Source: Chitinophagaceae bacterium UBA1931 (GTDB lineage: Bacteria > Bacteroidota > Bacteroidia > Chitinophagales > Chitinophagaceae). Taken from it: a DNA stretch of 64,000 nucleotides. Every line of letters begins with the position of its first letter. The first letter of the stretch is position 1. The notes below the pieces were generated by a model that was not told the origin of the DNA, did not search any database, and saw nothing but the letters and a program-made list of their open reading frames with translations. Of this stretch, positions 44,476 to 53,482 are shown piece by piece. The translations under genes and the position numbers were made by a program. The DNA is taken from positions 1,477,889 through 1,541,888 of the forward strand of contig DDFJ01000004.1 of the NCBI GenBank assembly GCA_002337125.1, written 5' to 3'.

Positions 44476-44499
44476 TACCCAATACTCATCTCTCATCAC

Positions 44500-44724
44500 A
44501 TGAACAAACACGAAGAAAAAAGCTGTCCACGCTGTGGTGCTAAGTTTGAATGTAAAGTAGGCGATATCACCAATTGCCAGTGTTATGGTGTTGAGCTCAC
44601 GGCAGGTGAAGAAGCATTTATCACCCAATCCTATTCCGATTGTCTTTGCCGCAACTGCCTTCTGCAGCTCAAAAGCCGCTACTCGCTCTTCACCGAACAA
44701 AAGATACTCTACATCAACCGCTGA
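44500..44724 (+). CDS. Cysteine-rich CWC family protein
   Basis: A 74-residue protein with the cysteine pattern of the CWC family: CPRCGAKFEC near residues 9-18, CQC at about 29-31 and CLCRNCL at about 48-54, likely a zinc-binding or redox cluster. It has no signal peptide. Its function is unknown; in several Bacteroidota I associate such proteins with genes for cobalamin uptake, as here next to btuB, but this is context and not evidence of role. The opposite-strand reading of the same bases is a shadow. Confidence 0.82.
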   Translation: MNKHEEKSCPRCGAKFECKVGDITNCQCYGVELTAGEEAFITQSYSDCLCRNCLLQLKSRYSLFTEQKILYINR

Positions 44725-44763
44725 TTAATCTGCCAAGGTTCATACAAACGTTCATAAAGTATT

Positions 44764-44771
44764 TACATTTG
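44764..44771 (+). promoter_or_regulatory. Candidate -7 element for the MarC gene
   Basis: TACATTTG matches TAnnTTTG exactly, 14 bases before the ATG of the MarC gene. No TTTG at 19-21 bases upstream, so the promoter is only half supported; the leader would be very short. Confidence 0.35.
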
Positions 44772-44785
44772 TTGAAACCAACGCT

Positions 44786-45379
44786 ATGAACTTTGATATT
44801 AAAGAACTGCTTACTCTCAGCTTCACGCTTTTTGCGGTGATAGATATTATTGGTTCTATCCCCATGCTGATTTCCTTAAAAGAAAAGATGGGCGGCATTC
44901 ATGCCCTGCGTGCAACATTAATTTCCGGTGCACTCATGACGTTGTTTTTCTTTATCGGAAAACCCTTCCTCAACATGCTTGGAGTGGATGTAAAATCATT
45001 TGCAGTTGCGGGTTCAATTGTGATTTTTATTCTTGGACTGGAAATGGTGCTGGGTATTGAATTTTTTAAACCCGATAATAACCCAAAAGCCGGAACAGTT
45101 GTTCCGATTGCTTTTCCGCTCATTGCAGGTTCAGGAACGTTGACTACGATTATGTCGCTTAAAGCAACCTTTGAACGTACCGATAAAAACGAATGGATGA
45201 TTTTAGTGGCCATTGGTGTAAACCTGGTCATCATCTATATTGTACTGCTCTCACTCAACCGCATTGAAAAAGTATTAGGCCCTGCAGGATTAATTGCAGT
45301 GCGAAAATTTTTTGGCGTAATATTGCTGGCCATTGCGGTAAAAATCTTCGGCAGTAATGTAGGAGGATTGATTAAGTAA
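44786..45379 (+). CDS. MarC-family integral membrane protein
   Basis: A 197-residue protein with six hydrophobic helices. Family motifs are FTLFAVIDIIGSIPMLISL (the first helix, with the D..G..P pattern), GKPFLNMLGVDVKSFAVAGSIVIFILGLEMVLG, and VPIAFPLIAGSGTLTTIMSL, which is the best conserved MarC segment. The C-terminus GLIAVRKFFGVILLAIAVKIFGSNVGGL is also typical. The name comes from the E. coli mar region, but a role in antibiotic resistance has not been upheld and the substrate is unknown. The stop is 21 bases before the tRNA gene on the same strand. Confidence 0.9.
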   Translation: MNFDIKELLTLSFTLFAVIDIIGSIPMLISLKEKMGGIHALRATLISGALMTLFFFIGKPFLNMLGVDVKSFAVAGSIVIFILGLEMVLGIEFFKPDNNPKAGTVVPIAFPLIAGSGTLTTIMSLKATFERTDKNEWMILVAIGVNLVIIYIVLLSLNRIEKVLGPAGLIAVRKFFGVILLAIAVKIFGSNVGGLIK

Positions 45380-45400
45380 TGTTCAATTGCAGATTTTACC

Positions 45401-45472
45401 GGCCTCGTAGTACAATGGATAGTATAAGAGTTTCCGAAGCTCCAGATTCAGGTTCGATTCCTGACGAGGCTA
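45401..45472 (+). tRNA. tRNA-Arg (anticodon CCG)
   Basis: A 72-base cloverleaf: acceptor GGCCTCG/CGAGGCT (G-U at the first pair), conserved T8, D stem GTAC/GTAT with loop AATGGATA, anticodon loop TTCCGAA giving CCG, T arm TCAGG-TTCGATT-CCTGA and discriminator A. The anticodon stem has an A-C at its outer pair. CCA is not encoded. A 14-bp terminator hairpin follows within 8 bases. Confidence 0.92.
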
Positions 45473-45479
45473 CAAGATA

Positions 45480-45510
45480 AAAAGAGGTTGCAGCAACTGC
45501 AACCTCTTTT
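45480..45510 (+). terminator. Terminator after tRNA-Arg, probably bidirectional
   Basis: Perfect 14-bp stem AAAAGAGGTTGCAG (45480-45493) / CTGCAACCTCTTTT (45497-45510) with a CAA loop; T runs on both strands. It ends the tRNA transcript on the plus strand and may also end the polysaccharide-locus transcript coming from the other side. Confidence 0.9.
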
Positions 45511-45561
45511 GTTATAATGATCATTTAACTGTCATCCTTTCATTCGTAACCGACCACGCAT

Positions 45562-46941
45562 TTATTTCGCAGAAAATTTCCACCAGTCAAAATTGAACAG
45601 TTCGCCTTCGCCACCTTTGAAAACAAAGAAAAGGTCATGAATGCCTTTTACACTATTCACTTTAACTGATTGAATTTTCCATGAAGCTTCACCACCTGTT
45701 GATTTTACAATGCAGGTGCCAAGTAATTTACCATTCAAACTATCGATCCGGATTTCTATTTGACCACCGTTTGAAGCTGCTGCTACATTAGCTGAAAATG
45801 ATTTTACTGCTTTACCAAAATCAACACTACGCACTTTGACATAATCTCCGTTGTTAATTTTTGTGACGTATACTCCGGTTACAGAGTCTGTAGCTGTTTT
45901 CAAGCCTTCTGACCATGCAATGGTTTCAGCTTCCACCCGTTTAAACGGATTTAAATTGGATGCACTTTTGATCACTCCTTCTTTTGTAGGATGAATCAGC
46001 GGAATAGATCCATCTGCATTAAAACTGAATGGCTCAATGCATACAGAACGTTTAAATCCTCCGCCACCGGGCAAACCTGCATCATGATAGAACAGGTAAG
46101 ATTGTCCTTTGAAGTCAATATAACCCGGATGGTTGGTGAATGCTCCGTGGTTTTTGATGACATGCATAATTGTATCACCATACACCCATGGACCAGTGGG
46201 GCCAACGCTGGTTGAATATGCTAAATGCTCAGGCACACCTCCTGCAGGATAAAGCAAATAATATTTTGATTCACGTTTAAAAAACCAAGGACCTTCTTCA
46301 TAAGCAGCAGTGCGGTTGTTTATCTTTTTAGAACGGTATCCAAAATTTTCATCTTTCAGATCTTCTTTTACAATGCCCACATTCTGGTCGTACGAAATCA
46401 TATCTTCATTCAGCTTTACGTGCCAGAGATTGGGATTTCCCCAATAGAGATAAGCCTGTCCATCATCATCAATGTAAACTGTGGGATCGATATAACCAAA
46501 GCCAACAAGCAATGGTTTTCCAAGTGCATCTTTGAAAGGCCCTGTTGGACTATCTGACACAGCCACACCAATAGCATTGCCGCCGTTTTTCTGATTTACG
46601 GGTAAGTAATAATAAAATTTTCCATTGCGGTAAATACATTGACCAGCCCACGCATCACCACGTGACCATTCAAATGTTTTGTACGATAACACTGCTCCAT
46701 GATCTGTCCAGTTCACCATGTCGGTTGATGAATAACATCGCCAGTCATTCATGGTAAAGAAATTTTTCACCGTAACATCTTCATCATGGCTTGTATAAAG
46801 ATAAACAGTGCCATTATGTACCATAGGTGCAGGATCGGCTGTATAGTTTGTCTGTACAATTGGGTTTTGCGTTTTACCTGCAAAAGGCAACAACACAAGA
46901 GCTGCTATACCGGCAAATGTTTTCAAAATATCATATTTCAT
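45562..46941 (-). CDS. Glycoside hydrolase family 43 with C-terminal CBM6
   Basis: A 459-residue exported enzyme (signal peptide to about residue 25). The five-bladed propeller has the GH43 acids: Asp in NYTADPAPMVHNG, Asp in FGYIDPTVYIDDDG (pKa modulator) and Glu in AAYEEGPWFFKR (acid). Residues about 330-459 are a family 6 carbohydrate-binding module (RVEAETIAWSEGLKT, NNGDYVKVRSVDFG, GIHDLFFVFKGGEG, FDWWKF). GH43-CBM6 proteins usually are arabinoxylan arabinofuranohydrolases or xylosidases, which fits the GH67/GH51 neighbours. Last gene of the hydrolase operon, followed by the terminator shared with the tRNA gene. Confidence 0.92.
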   Translation of the reverse strand: MKYDILKTFAGIAALVLLPFAGKTQNPIVQTNYTADPAPMVHNGTVYLYTSHDEDVTVKNFFTMNDWRCYSSTDMVNWTDHGAVLSYKTFEWSRGDAWAGQCIYRNGKFYYYLPVNQKNGGNAIGVAVSDSPTGPFKDALGKPLLVGFGYIDPTVYIDDDGQAYLYWGNPNLWHVKLNEDMISYDQNVGIVKEDLKDENFGYRSKKINNRTAAYEEGPWFFKRESKYYLLYPAGGVPEHLAYSTSVGPTGPWVYGDTIMHVIKNHGAFTNHPGYIDFKGQSYLFYHDAGLPGGGGFKRSVCIEPFSFNADGSIPLIHPTKEGVIKSASNLNPFKRVEAETIAWSEGLKTATDSVTGVYVTKINNGDYVKVRSVDFGKAVKSFSANVAAASNGGQIEIRIDSLNGKLLGTCIVKSTGGEASWKIQSVKVNSVKGIHDLFFVFKGGEGELFNFDWWKFSAK

Positions 46942-46972
46942 TTTTCAAAGAGAATTAATCAGTCAATTAAAA

Positions 46973-49015
46973 TTATTTTACCGGCGTAAACTTGTAAAGG
47001 AGCACTCCATGTACAGGCACTTTAATTTTTAAGTCACCTGTTTTTGTATCAACTCTGCAAACATCTTTCTGCCGCCAGAGATCACGAACATTGCAAATAC
47101 CCTTGATGTTCAGTTTTGCAAAGTCCTTGTAAGAAATCTCCACTATTTCAAGTCCGAAATTGCAGAACCCTACTGCATGGCTTCCATCAGCAAGTATTTT
47201 TTCATAAACAAGCAGATTGCCGATTGTGTCTTTACAGGTTGCCTGTTTACCAAGCGGATCCTGGTTAATTGCAATTACTTCATCGTTGGTTAAAATATTC
47301 AATGTAAAGTCATCCAGTTTTTCCATATCGCAGCCTATTAACAATGGTGCAGAGAAAAGACACCAGAGACTGAAATGCAGATACTGTTCATCGGGACGGA
47401 GTTTGCTGGGATGAGGATTTCCCCAACCAACTGTACCTAACACTAACATATCAGGATCGTTCCAATTGCCGGGCTTTGCCCATGCTGCAGCTTTATCCTG
47501 TGCAAGAGCAATACTCTTTACACTATTCCATGTATCAGTAATATCATTTGTTGTACGCCAGCTTACACCACCAACAGAATCGCCCCATTTCCAAACATCC
47601 GACATACCGTATTGACATAAACTAAATACAATATCCCTTGGCTGTTTTTTAAGATAATCGCCCATTAGTTTAAATGGCTTCATTGCTGTTGCAAGATTAT
47701 TACCACCTTGATACGACAATGAACCTACTTTGTATGGATCATTATCTTTCATCCCATTAATCACTCCACCATAACTGCACCAATCGTATTTAAGATAATC
47801 AAAACCCCAGGCAGCATAGCTTTCTGCATCTTCTTTTTCATAACCGTAACTACCAGCACTGCCGCCACAAGTCCATGGTCCGGGACTGGAATAAAGACCT
47901 GCCTTTAATCCTTTGCTGTGCATATAATCAGCCAATGACTTCATATCGCCAAAACGTTTGTTGGGAATAATCTTACCTGCTTCATCTCTTAAGTTGCCAC
48001 GTAAAGAAGAGTCTTTTGAATTCCTGTGGTTTTCCCAAAAATCATCAACGTTTATATAAGTCCATCCATGATTAATCAGTCCGCTCTTTACCATTGCATC
48101 AGCAGCTCTTTTTACTTTATCAGCCGATACCTGGTCAGCAAAACAGTTCCAGCTGTTCCAACCCATTGGTGGTGTAAGTGCAATACGATCGCCACATATG
48201 ATTGTAAATTTTTTCTCTGCTGTTCCTTTCGCATTTTTTGCAGATAGGGTTACAACTGTTGTTCCTGCCTTTGCAATTTTTCCTGTGATGATACCTGTGT
48301 TGCGATCAATTTTTAAACCTGCGGGAAGACCTTTTGCTGAAAACGTCATTGGTCGTTCACCCGTTGCAGGAATCATAAACTGAAAAGGAGAACCGGGTCT
48401 TACACCAAAAACAGAAGCGCCATTAATTCTTGGTGTAACCGGTGGTGCCGGTGTAAGAATATATGGTGTGCTTGAAACAGAATTGACTGCTACGATTGAT
48501 CCTGCTCCATCCGTTTCAAATTTTGCATCAGCCCAATCCGCATGATCATAATAATTACCATTGCCACCATCAGTAACAACAAGCTCAAGTTTTTTTACAC
48601 CTGTAAGAGAAACAGAGCAGAACCTTGCAGAATCTTTTAACCGCATGATCCCACTCTTCCATAGCTGTTTACCATCTCCAATCAAAATGAATTCAACAGC
48701 TGGCTGATGTCCATCTACTTCATCATCAATTCCAACAAAAGCTGTAAAAGATGTTGCATGACCATTTAATAGAATGAATAAAGAGCTCTCAGCATGTGTT
48801 CCAAAACCACGATTGAAAGTTTTACCGTTGATTGTAATTGTTTTCTCAGCAACCGATTTGTTTTTACCAGGAACACCGTAGCCTTGTGTTGCTGCACTGA
48901 GATCCAGTTGATCGAGCCAAACAGTTTGGGCAAACAACTGGCTGTTACCAATAAAACTTAAAAGAACGATTAGCCCGGCAATGATCATTGCCCTTTTTGT
49001 TTTTAAACAATTCAT
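46973..49015 (-). CDS. Glycoside hydrolase family 27 with N-terminal NPCBM
   Basis: A 680-residue exported enzyme. The start at 49015 (MNCLKTKRAMIIAGLIVLLS) gives a signal peptide ending near LFAQ. Domains: an NPCBM-like module (about 35-170, with VWLDQLDLSAATQGYG and FNRGFGTHAESSLF), a putative Ig-like repeat (about 200-275, GVRPGSPFQF and KGLPAGLKIDRNTGIITG) and the GH27 barrel (about 280-590): PPMGWNSWNCF, YINVDDFWE, nucleophile Asp in LKYDWCSYGG and acid Asp in TNDITDTW. GH27 members are alpha-galactosidases, but some are beta-L-arabinopyranosidases, a better fit for a pentose-rich substrate. A C-terminal beta domain closes the protein. Confidence 0.92.
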   Translation of the reverse strand: MNCLKTKRAMIIAGLIVLLSFIGNSQLFAQTVWLDQLDLSAATQGYGVPGKNKSVAEKTITINGKTFNRGFGTHAESSLFILLNGHATSFTAFVGIDDEVDGHQPAVEFILIGDGKQLWKSGIMRLKDSARFCSVSLTGVKKLELVVTDGGNGNYYDHADWADAKFETDGAGSIVAVNSVSSTPYILTPAPPVTPRINGASVFGVRPGSPFQFMIPATGERPMTFSAKGLPAGLKIDRNTGIITGKIAKAGTTVVTLSAKNAKGTAEKKFTIICGDRIALTPPMGWNSWNCFADQVSADKVKRAADAMVKSGLINHGWTYINVDDFWENHRNSKDSSLRGNLRDEAGKIIPNKRFGDMKSLADYMHSKGLKAGLYSSPGPWTCGGSAGSYGYEKEDAESYAAWGFDYLKYDWCSYGGVINGMKDNDPYKVGSLSYQGGNNLATAMKPFKLMGDYLKKQPRDIVFSLCQYGMSDVWKWGDSVGGVSWRTTNDITDTWNSVKSIALAQDKAAAWAKPGNWNDPDMLVLGTVGWGNPHPSKLRPDEQYLHFSLWCLFSAPLLIGCDMEKLDDFTLNILTNDEVIAINQDPLGKQATCKDTIGNLLVYEKILADGSHAVGFCNFGLEIVEISYKDFAKLNIKGICNVRDLWRQKDVCRVDTKTGDLKIKVPVHGVLLYKFTPVK

Positions 49016-49163
49016 ATTCGTTACATCTTTTACATTCGTATTAAATCGAAGCATCAGCATAATTTGTATTAAGCCAACACTTCGATTTAACAATAACATT
49101 CTATTTCTGAATTAACAAAGCACATTCATAAATGCTGAAGCTTTGTTTTCTTTCGATCTGATT

Positions 49164-51302
49164 TTATTTACCGGTTTGCAGCATAATTATACTTACTGAA
49201 TACGGATCCAGTGTCCGTTTGAATTTTGCTGACACTCCTTTAATGGTTGATTTTACAGGAAGAATTTTTTCGGGATCAGTAATTGTATTTGTATCATCAG
49301 GCTGATTGCCTTTAACTACATACATTTCTGCGGCAGGCAACACCTTCACAACTCCATTCAGATTAATTTCAACAGGTTGCTTTTTACCTGATGCATTTAC
49401 AACTTTCAGATAAACCACTCCTGTTTTTTCATCCAGTGTTGCAGAATAAAATACAGTTGGAACCGGTTTGGGTATTTTGTTTTCCATACTGTCTCTTTTG
49501 CTCATGGGTCTTGGTTGCACAGGAATATTTTCTGCAGTTACAGGAACAATTTTATTTCCTAAATACTGGCTGAATAATTTCTGTACGTAATAAGATGGTG
49601 AACCAAAACTGTTCAGTGCATTATAACCAATCAAATCAGAATCCCATTGCCATGCTTTAGGTGCAGTTGCTGTTGCTGTATTCACATTTACAAACAGCGG
49701 TGCATAACAAGACATAATCACAAGATCTGAATTGCGTTCCATTCCAGTCATCCATGCAGCATCGCCTAACGCAGCATTTAAGTTTGTTGTTGGTGCACCT
49801 TCACGTGTAGCCCATTCGCCCACAAATATCTTCGCACCGGTACGGCTGTATGAATCATATTGTGAAGCATTTGCCCACATTTCCCATGAATCACGGTAAT
49901 AGTGTTCATCAAGAACCACTGGCTTTTTACCACTTGTAACTTTCAGGTTAGGAAATTGTGCATCAGCAATGGATGAAATGCAGGTGAGTTGAGGATATTT
50001 CTTTTCAATGGCTTCCCTGAATTGGGTAAACCTTCCATCATAGCTTCCTGTTTTATCAAACCAGTCTTCATTTCCAATTTCAACGTATGTAAGTTTAAAC
50101 GGAGCAGGATGTCCATCAGCTATACGCTTAGCCCCCCAATATGTATTTGCATCGCCAATCACATATTCTATTTCATCCAATGCATCCTCAACATAAGGTT
50201 GCAAAAGCGGACCTGCATCCACATGATCACCATTTAATGAATAACCTGCATAAACTGCTAAGAGAGGTTCTGCACCCATGTCTTCACACCATTCCAAAAA
50301 TTCAAGCAGTCCCATTCCATCTGAAGGACGGTAACCCCATGAACCTTTATGACCGGGTCTGTTTTCTAACGGACCTAATGTTTGCTTCCACGGAAAAGCA
50401 TCTGTAAGCAATGGACCTTCCAGAAAATTACCACCGGGGAAACGTAAGAATTTTGGTTTCATGTCAACAAGCATCTGCATAATGTCGGTCCTGTTACCAT
50501 TTGGCCGGTTATTATATGTTGGCGGAAAAAGTGAAACAAGATTGAAGTAGTAAAGCCCGGTACGGTTGGTTGAAATAACAAACCTTGCATCAGCAGTTGG
50601 TTTTACATCAGCTGCAGTAGTTAATGTTAATTCATATTTTTTCCAGAACGTTGATTTTGCAAGCTGGATAGTACCGGAAGCATAAACCGTTTTACCATCA
50701 TTGCTTTCAATTGTTACAGTAATTGGTCCTGCAGTATTGTCTTCGATTACAGGTGCAGCTGGTTGTGGATTTGGTGCACCCGGGCGACGGAAAGGCTGCA
50801 TACTTGCTGAGCCCTTCATATAAAAAGATGCTTTGTATGTTGTTGCAGGTTTTACCGGAATACCCCAGTAACCTTCATTTGCAATACCTACTCTGCCGCC
50901 GGCTTTTTCTACAGTAAGACGAAGACAGGTTTGCAGTGCACTGTTGATTGCATGACGACGTTCATCAAAAGGAACATTGTCGGGATTTGCTGCAATTAAT
51001 TTGATGGTTGCTTTTGAACGAACAGTGTCTTCATTTACTAAACTCCATCCTTCTGGTTTTGAAGAATTGTCTTTAAATATCCTGTTGCGTATCAACTCTG
51101 CATATAAGCCTCCGTCGTACGAGTGATTGATTTCTTCTGTCATCAATCCATAAAGCATGGGGCTTACATCAGCACCTGGTTTGGTGAAGTCTAAAGTGAG
51201 TTTGGTTTGTTGAGCATTTGTGCTGTTTGTGATAAAGCACAATAATCCCAATAATAAGAAACCCATTTTTAAAACAGGTTTCCTCGTCCAATTCTTTTTC
51301 AT
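49164..51302 (-). CDS. Alpha-L-arabinofuranosidase, glycoside hydrolase family 51
   Basis: A 712-residue exported enzyme that removes arabinofuranose side chains. The start at 51302 gives MKKNWTRKPVLKMGFLLLGLLCF and a signal peptide; an in-frame ATG at 51371 overlaps the GH67 stop (ATGA) but adds 23 unneeded residues. Markers: SPMLYGLMTEEINHSYDGGLYAELIRNRIF, a jelly-roll insert resembling a carbohydrate-binding module (about 60-230), RFPGGNFLEG, and the catalytic pair: acid/base Glu in TYVEIGNEDWF and nucleophile Glu in VVLDEHYYRD. A GH51 C-terminal beta domain ends the protein. It follows GH67 closely. Confidence 0.94.
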   Translation of the reverse strand: MKKNWTRKPVLKMGFLLLGLLCFITNSTNAQQTKLTLDFTKPGADVSPMLYGLMTEEINHSYDGGLYAELIRNRIFKDNSSKPEGWSLVNEDTVRSKATIKLIAANPDNVPFDERRHAINSALQTCLRLTVEKAGGRVGIANEGYWGIPVKPATTYKASFYMKGSASMQPFRRPGAPNPQPAAPVIEDNTAGPITVTIESNDGKTVYASGTIQLAKSTFWKKYELTLTTAADVKPTADARFVISTNRTGLYYFNLVSLFPPTYNNRPNGNRTDIMQMLVDMKPKFLRFPGGNFLEGPLLTDAFPWKQTLGPLENRPGHKGSWGYRPSDGMGLLEFLEWCEDMGAEPLLAVYAGYSLNGDHVDAGPLLQPYVEDALDEIEYVIGDANTYWGAKRIADGHPAPFKLTYVEIGNEDWFDKTGSYDGRFTQFREAIEKKYPQLTCISSIADAQFPNLKVTSGKKPVVLDEHYYRDSWEMWANASQYDSYSRTGAKIFVGEWATREGAPTTNLNAALGDAAWMTGMERNSDLVIMSCYAPLFVNVNTATATAPKAWQWDSDLIGYNALNSFGSPSYYVQKLFSQYLGNKIVPVTAENIPVQPRPMSKRDSMENKIPKPVPTVFYSATLDEKTGVVYLKVVNASGKKQPVEINLNGVVKVLPAAEMYVVKGNQPDDTNTITDPEKILPVKSTIKGVSAKFKRTLDPYSVSIIMLQTGK

Positions 51303-51367
51303 GTGTTCTGTTTGTTTAAAAGCACTGTTTATTATAAAAAAATTGTTGATCGTTGAAATCATTTTCA

Positions 51368-53431
51368 TCACCTTCTCCGTTTCATATCATTGGCCATAAT
51401 ATCATCCAGGTTATTTACAGGACGTTCGATATTGTATGGAATCGGCATGTGACTGAATTGCTGAAAATATTGAAGACAGGCATCCTTCCATAAAACAGCA
51501 TTGATACATTCCTCTCTTAACTTGCGCTGTACTTCCTTAAAGCGTGTGCTGTCAACATAAGGTTCAGCTCTGTCCCAAACTTTTTGAAACTCTCTTACCT
51601 GGTTTACACCCTTATCATAATGAAAACAAAGTTCATCCCACAAACTGCTACCACTTTTCATTTTAAAATCCCATGGCAAATGATGAAACCACAGTAAAAG
51701 ATTATCCGGGCATGTTGCGGGGTCATTAAATGTTGATGCAAGTGGTTCACTGTATTGACTTACCGCATCACTCCCTTTTTTTGTACGGTCAAAACCAATA
51801 CCATTTGCACTGGCCTGGTGATAATAAGGTGGTGTCCAGTCTGCACGCATGCCCTTTGGTGCCCACCATGGACCGGGACCATAATGTCCGTTGGCCGACA
51901 TGATGTGATGTAATCCCAAAGGCATCATGTAATTCACTGCAGCTTCACGGCTGTCAAGCATCATTTGCTTTACAGGTTGAAGAAATTCTTTTAACCAATC
52001 TGCCTGATAATTTGCCGTATTTGTTCTGGCTGATTGTGCATTATAAAATGTAAGCTTCAACCACTCTTCAGCAATCTGCTCACTCTTTAAACCATTGTTC
52101 CAGGCAAGCCGGCCAAATGCATACCAATTGGCTTGTGCAAATTGATGACCACACCAGTTTGTATCTAACCCAATATTTGAAACACCGGCAACAGCCGTAT
52201 GTGTTTGCGGATAAATTGTTCCATCGGTACTATGTGCAACGGTACTTCCCTGGCTATGTTGGTATGTATCGCTTTGTAAACACTCTTCCCACATGGTTGA
52301 AAGAAAAACAAGATGAATGGAGTGACCGAGATATTCCTGCGTAATCTGAAACTCAGGCATCACAGATGTTTTTTTCATTGCACCGAAAAGCGGGCTGAAA
52401 GGCTCTCTTGGCTGAAAATCAACGGGGCCATTCTTTACTTGTATAATAACGTTATCACGAAACTGTCCATCTAACGGAGTAAACTCATTGTATGCCTGCT
52501 TTGCACGATCCTTATCGTTCGGGCTGTAAACAAACGCTCTCCACATCACAATGCCGTTGTAAGGTTTCAGTGCATCAGCCAGCATATTGGCACCATCCGC
52601 ATGTGATCGACCATAATCCTGTGGGCCTGGCTGACCTTCACTACTTGCTTTCACCAAAAAACCACCAAAGTCGGGAATGATGCTGTAAATTTCTTTCACC
52701 TTATTCTTCCACCAGTTAATCACTTCAGCATCTAAAGGATCAGCTGTTTTTAATTTTCCCAAAAGGATTGGGGAAGAAAATTTTATAGAGAGGTATGTTT
52801 TGATTCCGTAAGGACGCAACACATCGGCAATTGCTTTTACACGGTTCAGATATTCTGCAGTAAGAATGGAAGGGGAAGCATTCACATTGTTCAGCACTGA
52901 ACCGTTAATGCCAACCGATGCATTTGCTCGTGCATATTCCTGCCAAAGTTTTTGATCATTTTCTGTTACTGTAAAAGGATCATCTTTTCGCCAGAAGATG
53001 GAATTGCCTGCATAGCCACGCTCAATAGAACCATCGGGATTATCCCAATGGTTCAGAATACGAAACTCATACGATGGGTTGTTGATTTCATTTTCAATCG
53101 GCTCACCTGTTTGCTGTCGTCGCAACAATTCATACACTCCATACAATATTCCGTTTTCATTGTTTGCCTGGATTGTGTTGCTGCTCAGCTTAAATCCATC
53201 TCCCTTTACTGCCTTATCTTTTTTTATTGTGAAAGTAATGGTAGCACCTGCCTGTCCCTGCCATCCATTTTGCAACTCATTCATTGCAACATTTATAATT
53301 GCTGATTTTTTTGATGCAATTACTTTCACCGGCACAGCTGTTTTATTGCGCAGCCAGAGCTCATGTCCATCCTGTGCCTTAAGGCCCAATGCAGACAAAA
53401 GCAAATAAATACAAAGCAATCCTTTTTTCAT
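51368..53431 (-). CDS. Alpha-glucuronidase, glycoside hydrolase family 67
   Basis: A 687-residue exported enzyme that removes 4-O-methyl-glucuronic acid from the non-reducing end of xylo-oligosaccharides. Signal peptide ends near GLKAQ. An N-terminal alpha/beta domain (to about 130, with GILYGVYELLRRQQTG) precedes the barrel: RILNHWDNPDGSIERGYAGNSIFW, YLSIKFSSP, DFGGFLVKASSEGQPGPQDYGRSHADGAN and DFQPREPFSPLFG. The C-terminal helical domain has MMPLGLHHIMSANGHYGPGPWW, GIGFDRTKKGSDAVSQYSE and LLLWFHHLPWDF. This is the most diagnostic enzyme for glucuronoxylan in the locus. The stop overlaps the possible upstream ATG of the GH51 gene. Confidence 0.96.
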   Translation of the reverse strand: MKKGLLCIYLLLSALGLKAQDGHELWLRNKTAVPVKVIASKKSAIINVAMNELQNGWQGQAGATITFTIKKDKAVKGDGFKLSSNTIQANNENGILYGVYELLRRQQTGEPIENEINNPSYEFRILNHWDNPDGSIERGYAGNSIFWRKDDPFTVTENDQKLWQEYARANASVGINGSVLNNVNASPSILTAEYLNRVKAIADVLRPYGIKTYLSIKFSSPILLGKLKTADPLDAEVINWWKNKVKEIYSIIPDFGGFLVKASSEGQPGPQDYGRSHADGANMLADALKPYNGIVMWRAFVYSPNDKDRAKQAYNEFTPLDGQFRDNVIIQVKNGPVDFQPREPFSPLFGAMKKTSVMPEFQITQEYLGHSIHLVFLSTMWEECLQSDTYQHSQGSTVAHSTDGTIYPQTHTAVAGVSNIGLDTNWCGHQFAQANWYAFGRLAWNNGLKSEQIAEEWLKLTFYNAQSARTNTANYQADWLKEFLQPVKQMMLDSREAAVNYMMPLGLHHIMSANGHYGPGPWWAPKGMRADWTPPYYHQASANGIGFDRTKKGSDAVSQYSEPLASTFNDPATCPDNLLLWFHHLPWDFKMKSGSSLWDELCFHYDKGVNQVREFQKVWDRAEPYVDSTRFKEVQRKLREECINAVLWKDACLQYFQQFSHMPIPYNIERPVNNLDDIMANDMKRRR

Positions 53432-53482
53432 TTCAATTTTACTTTAACAATGCTTCAAGCAAGCTGATAATTAAAATCTGTT

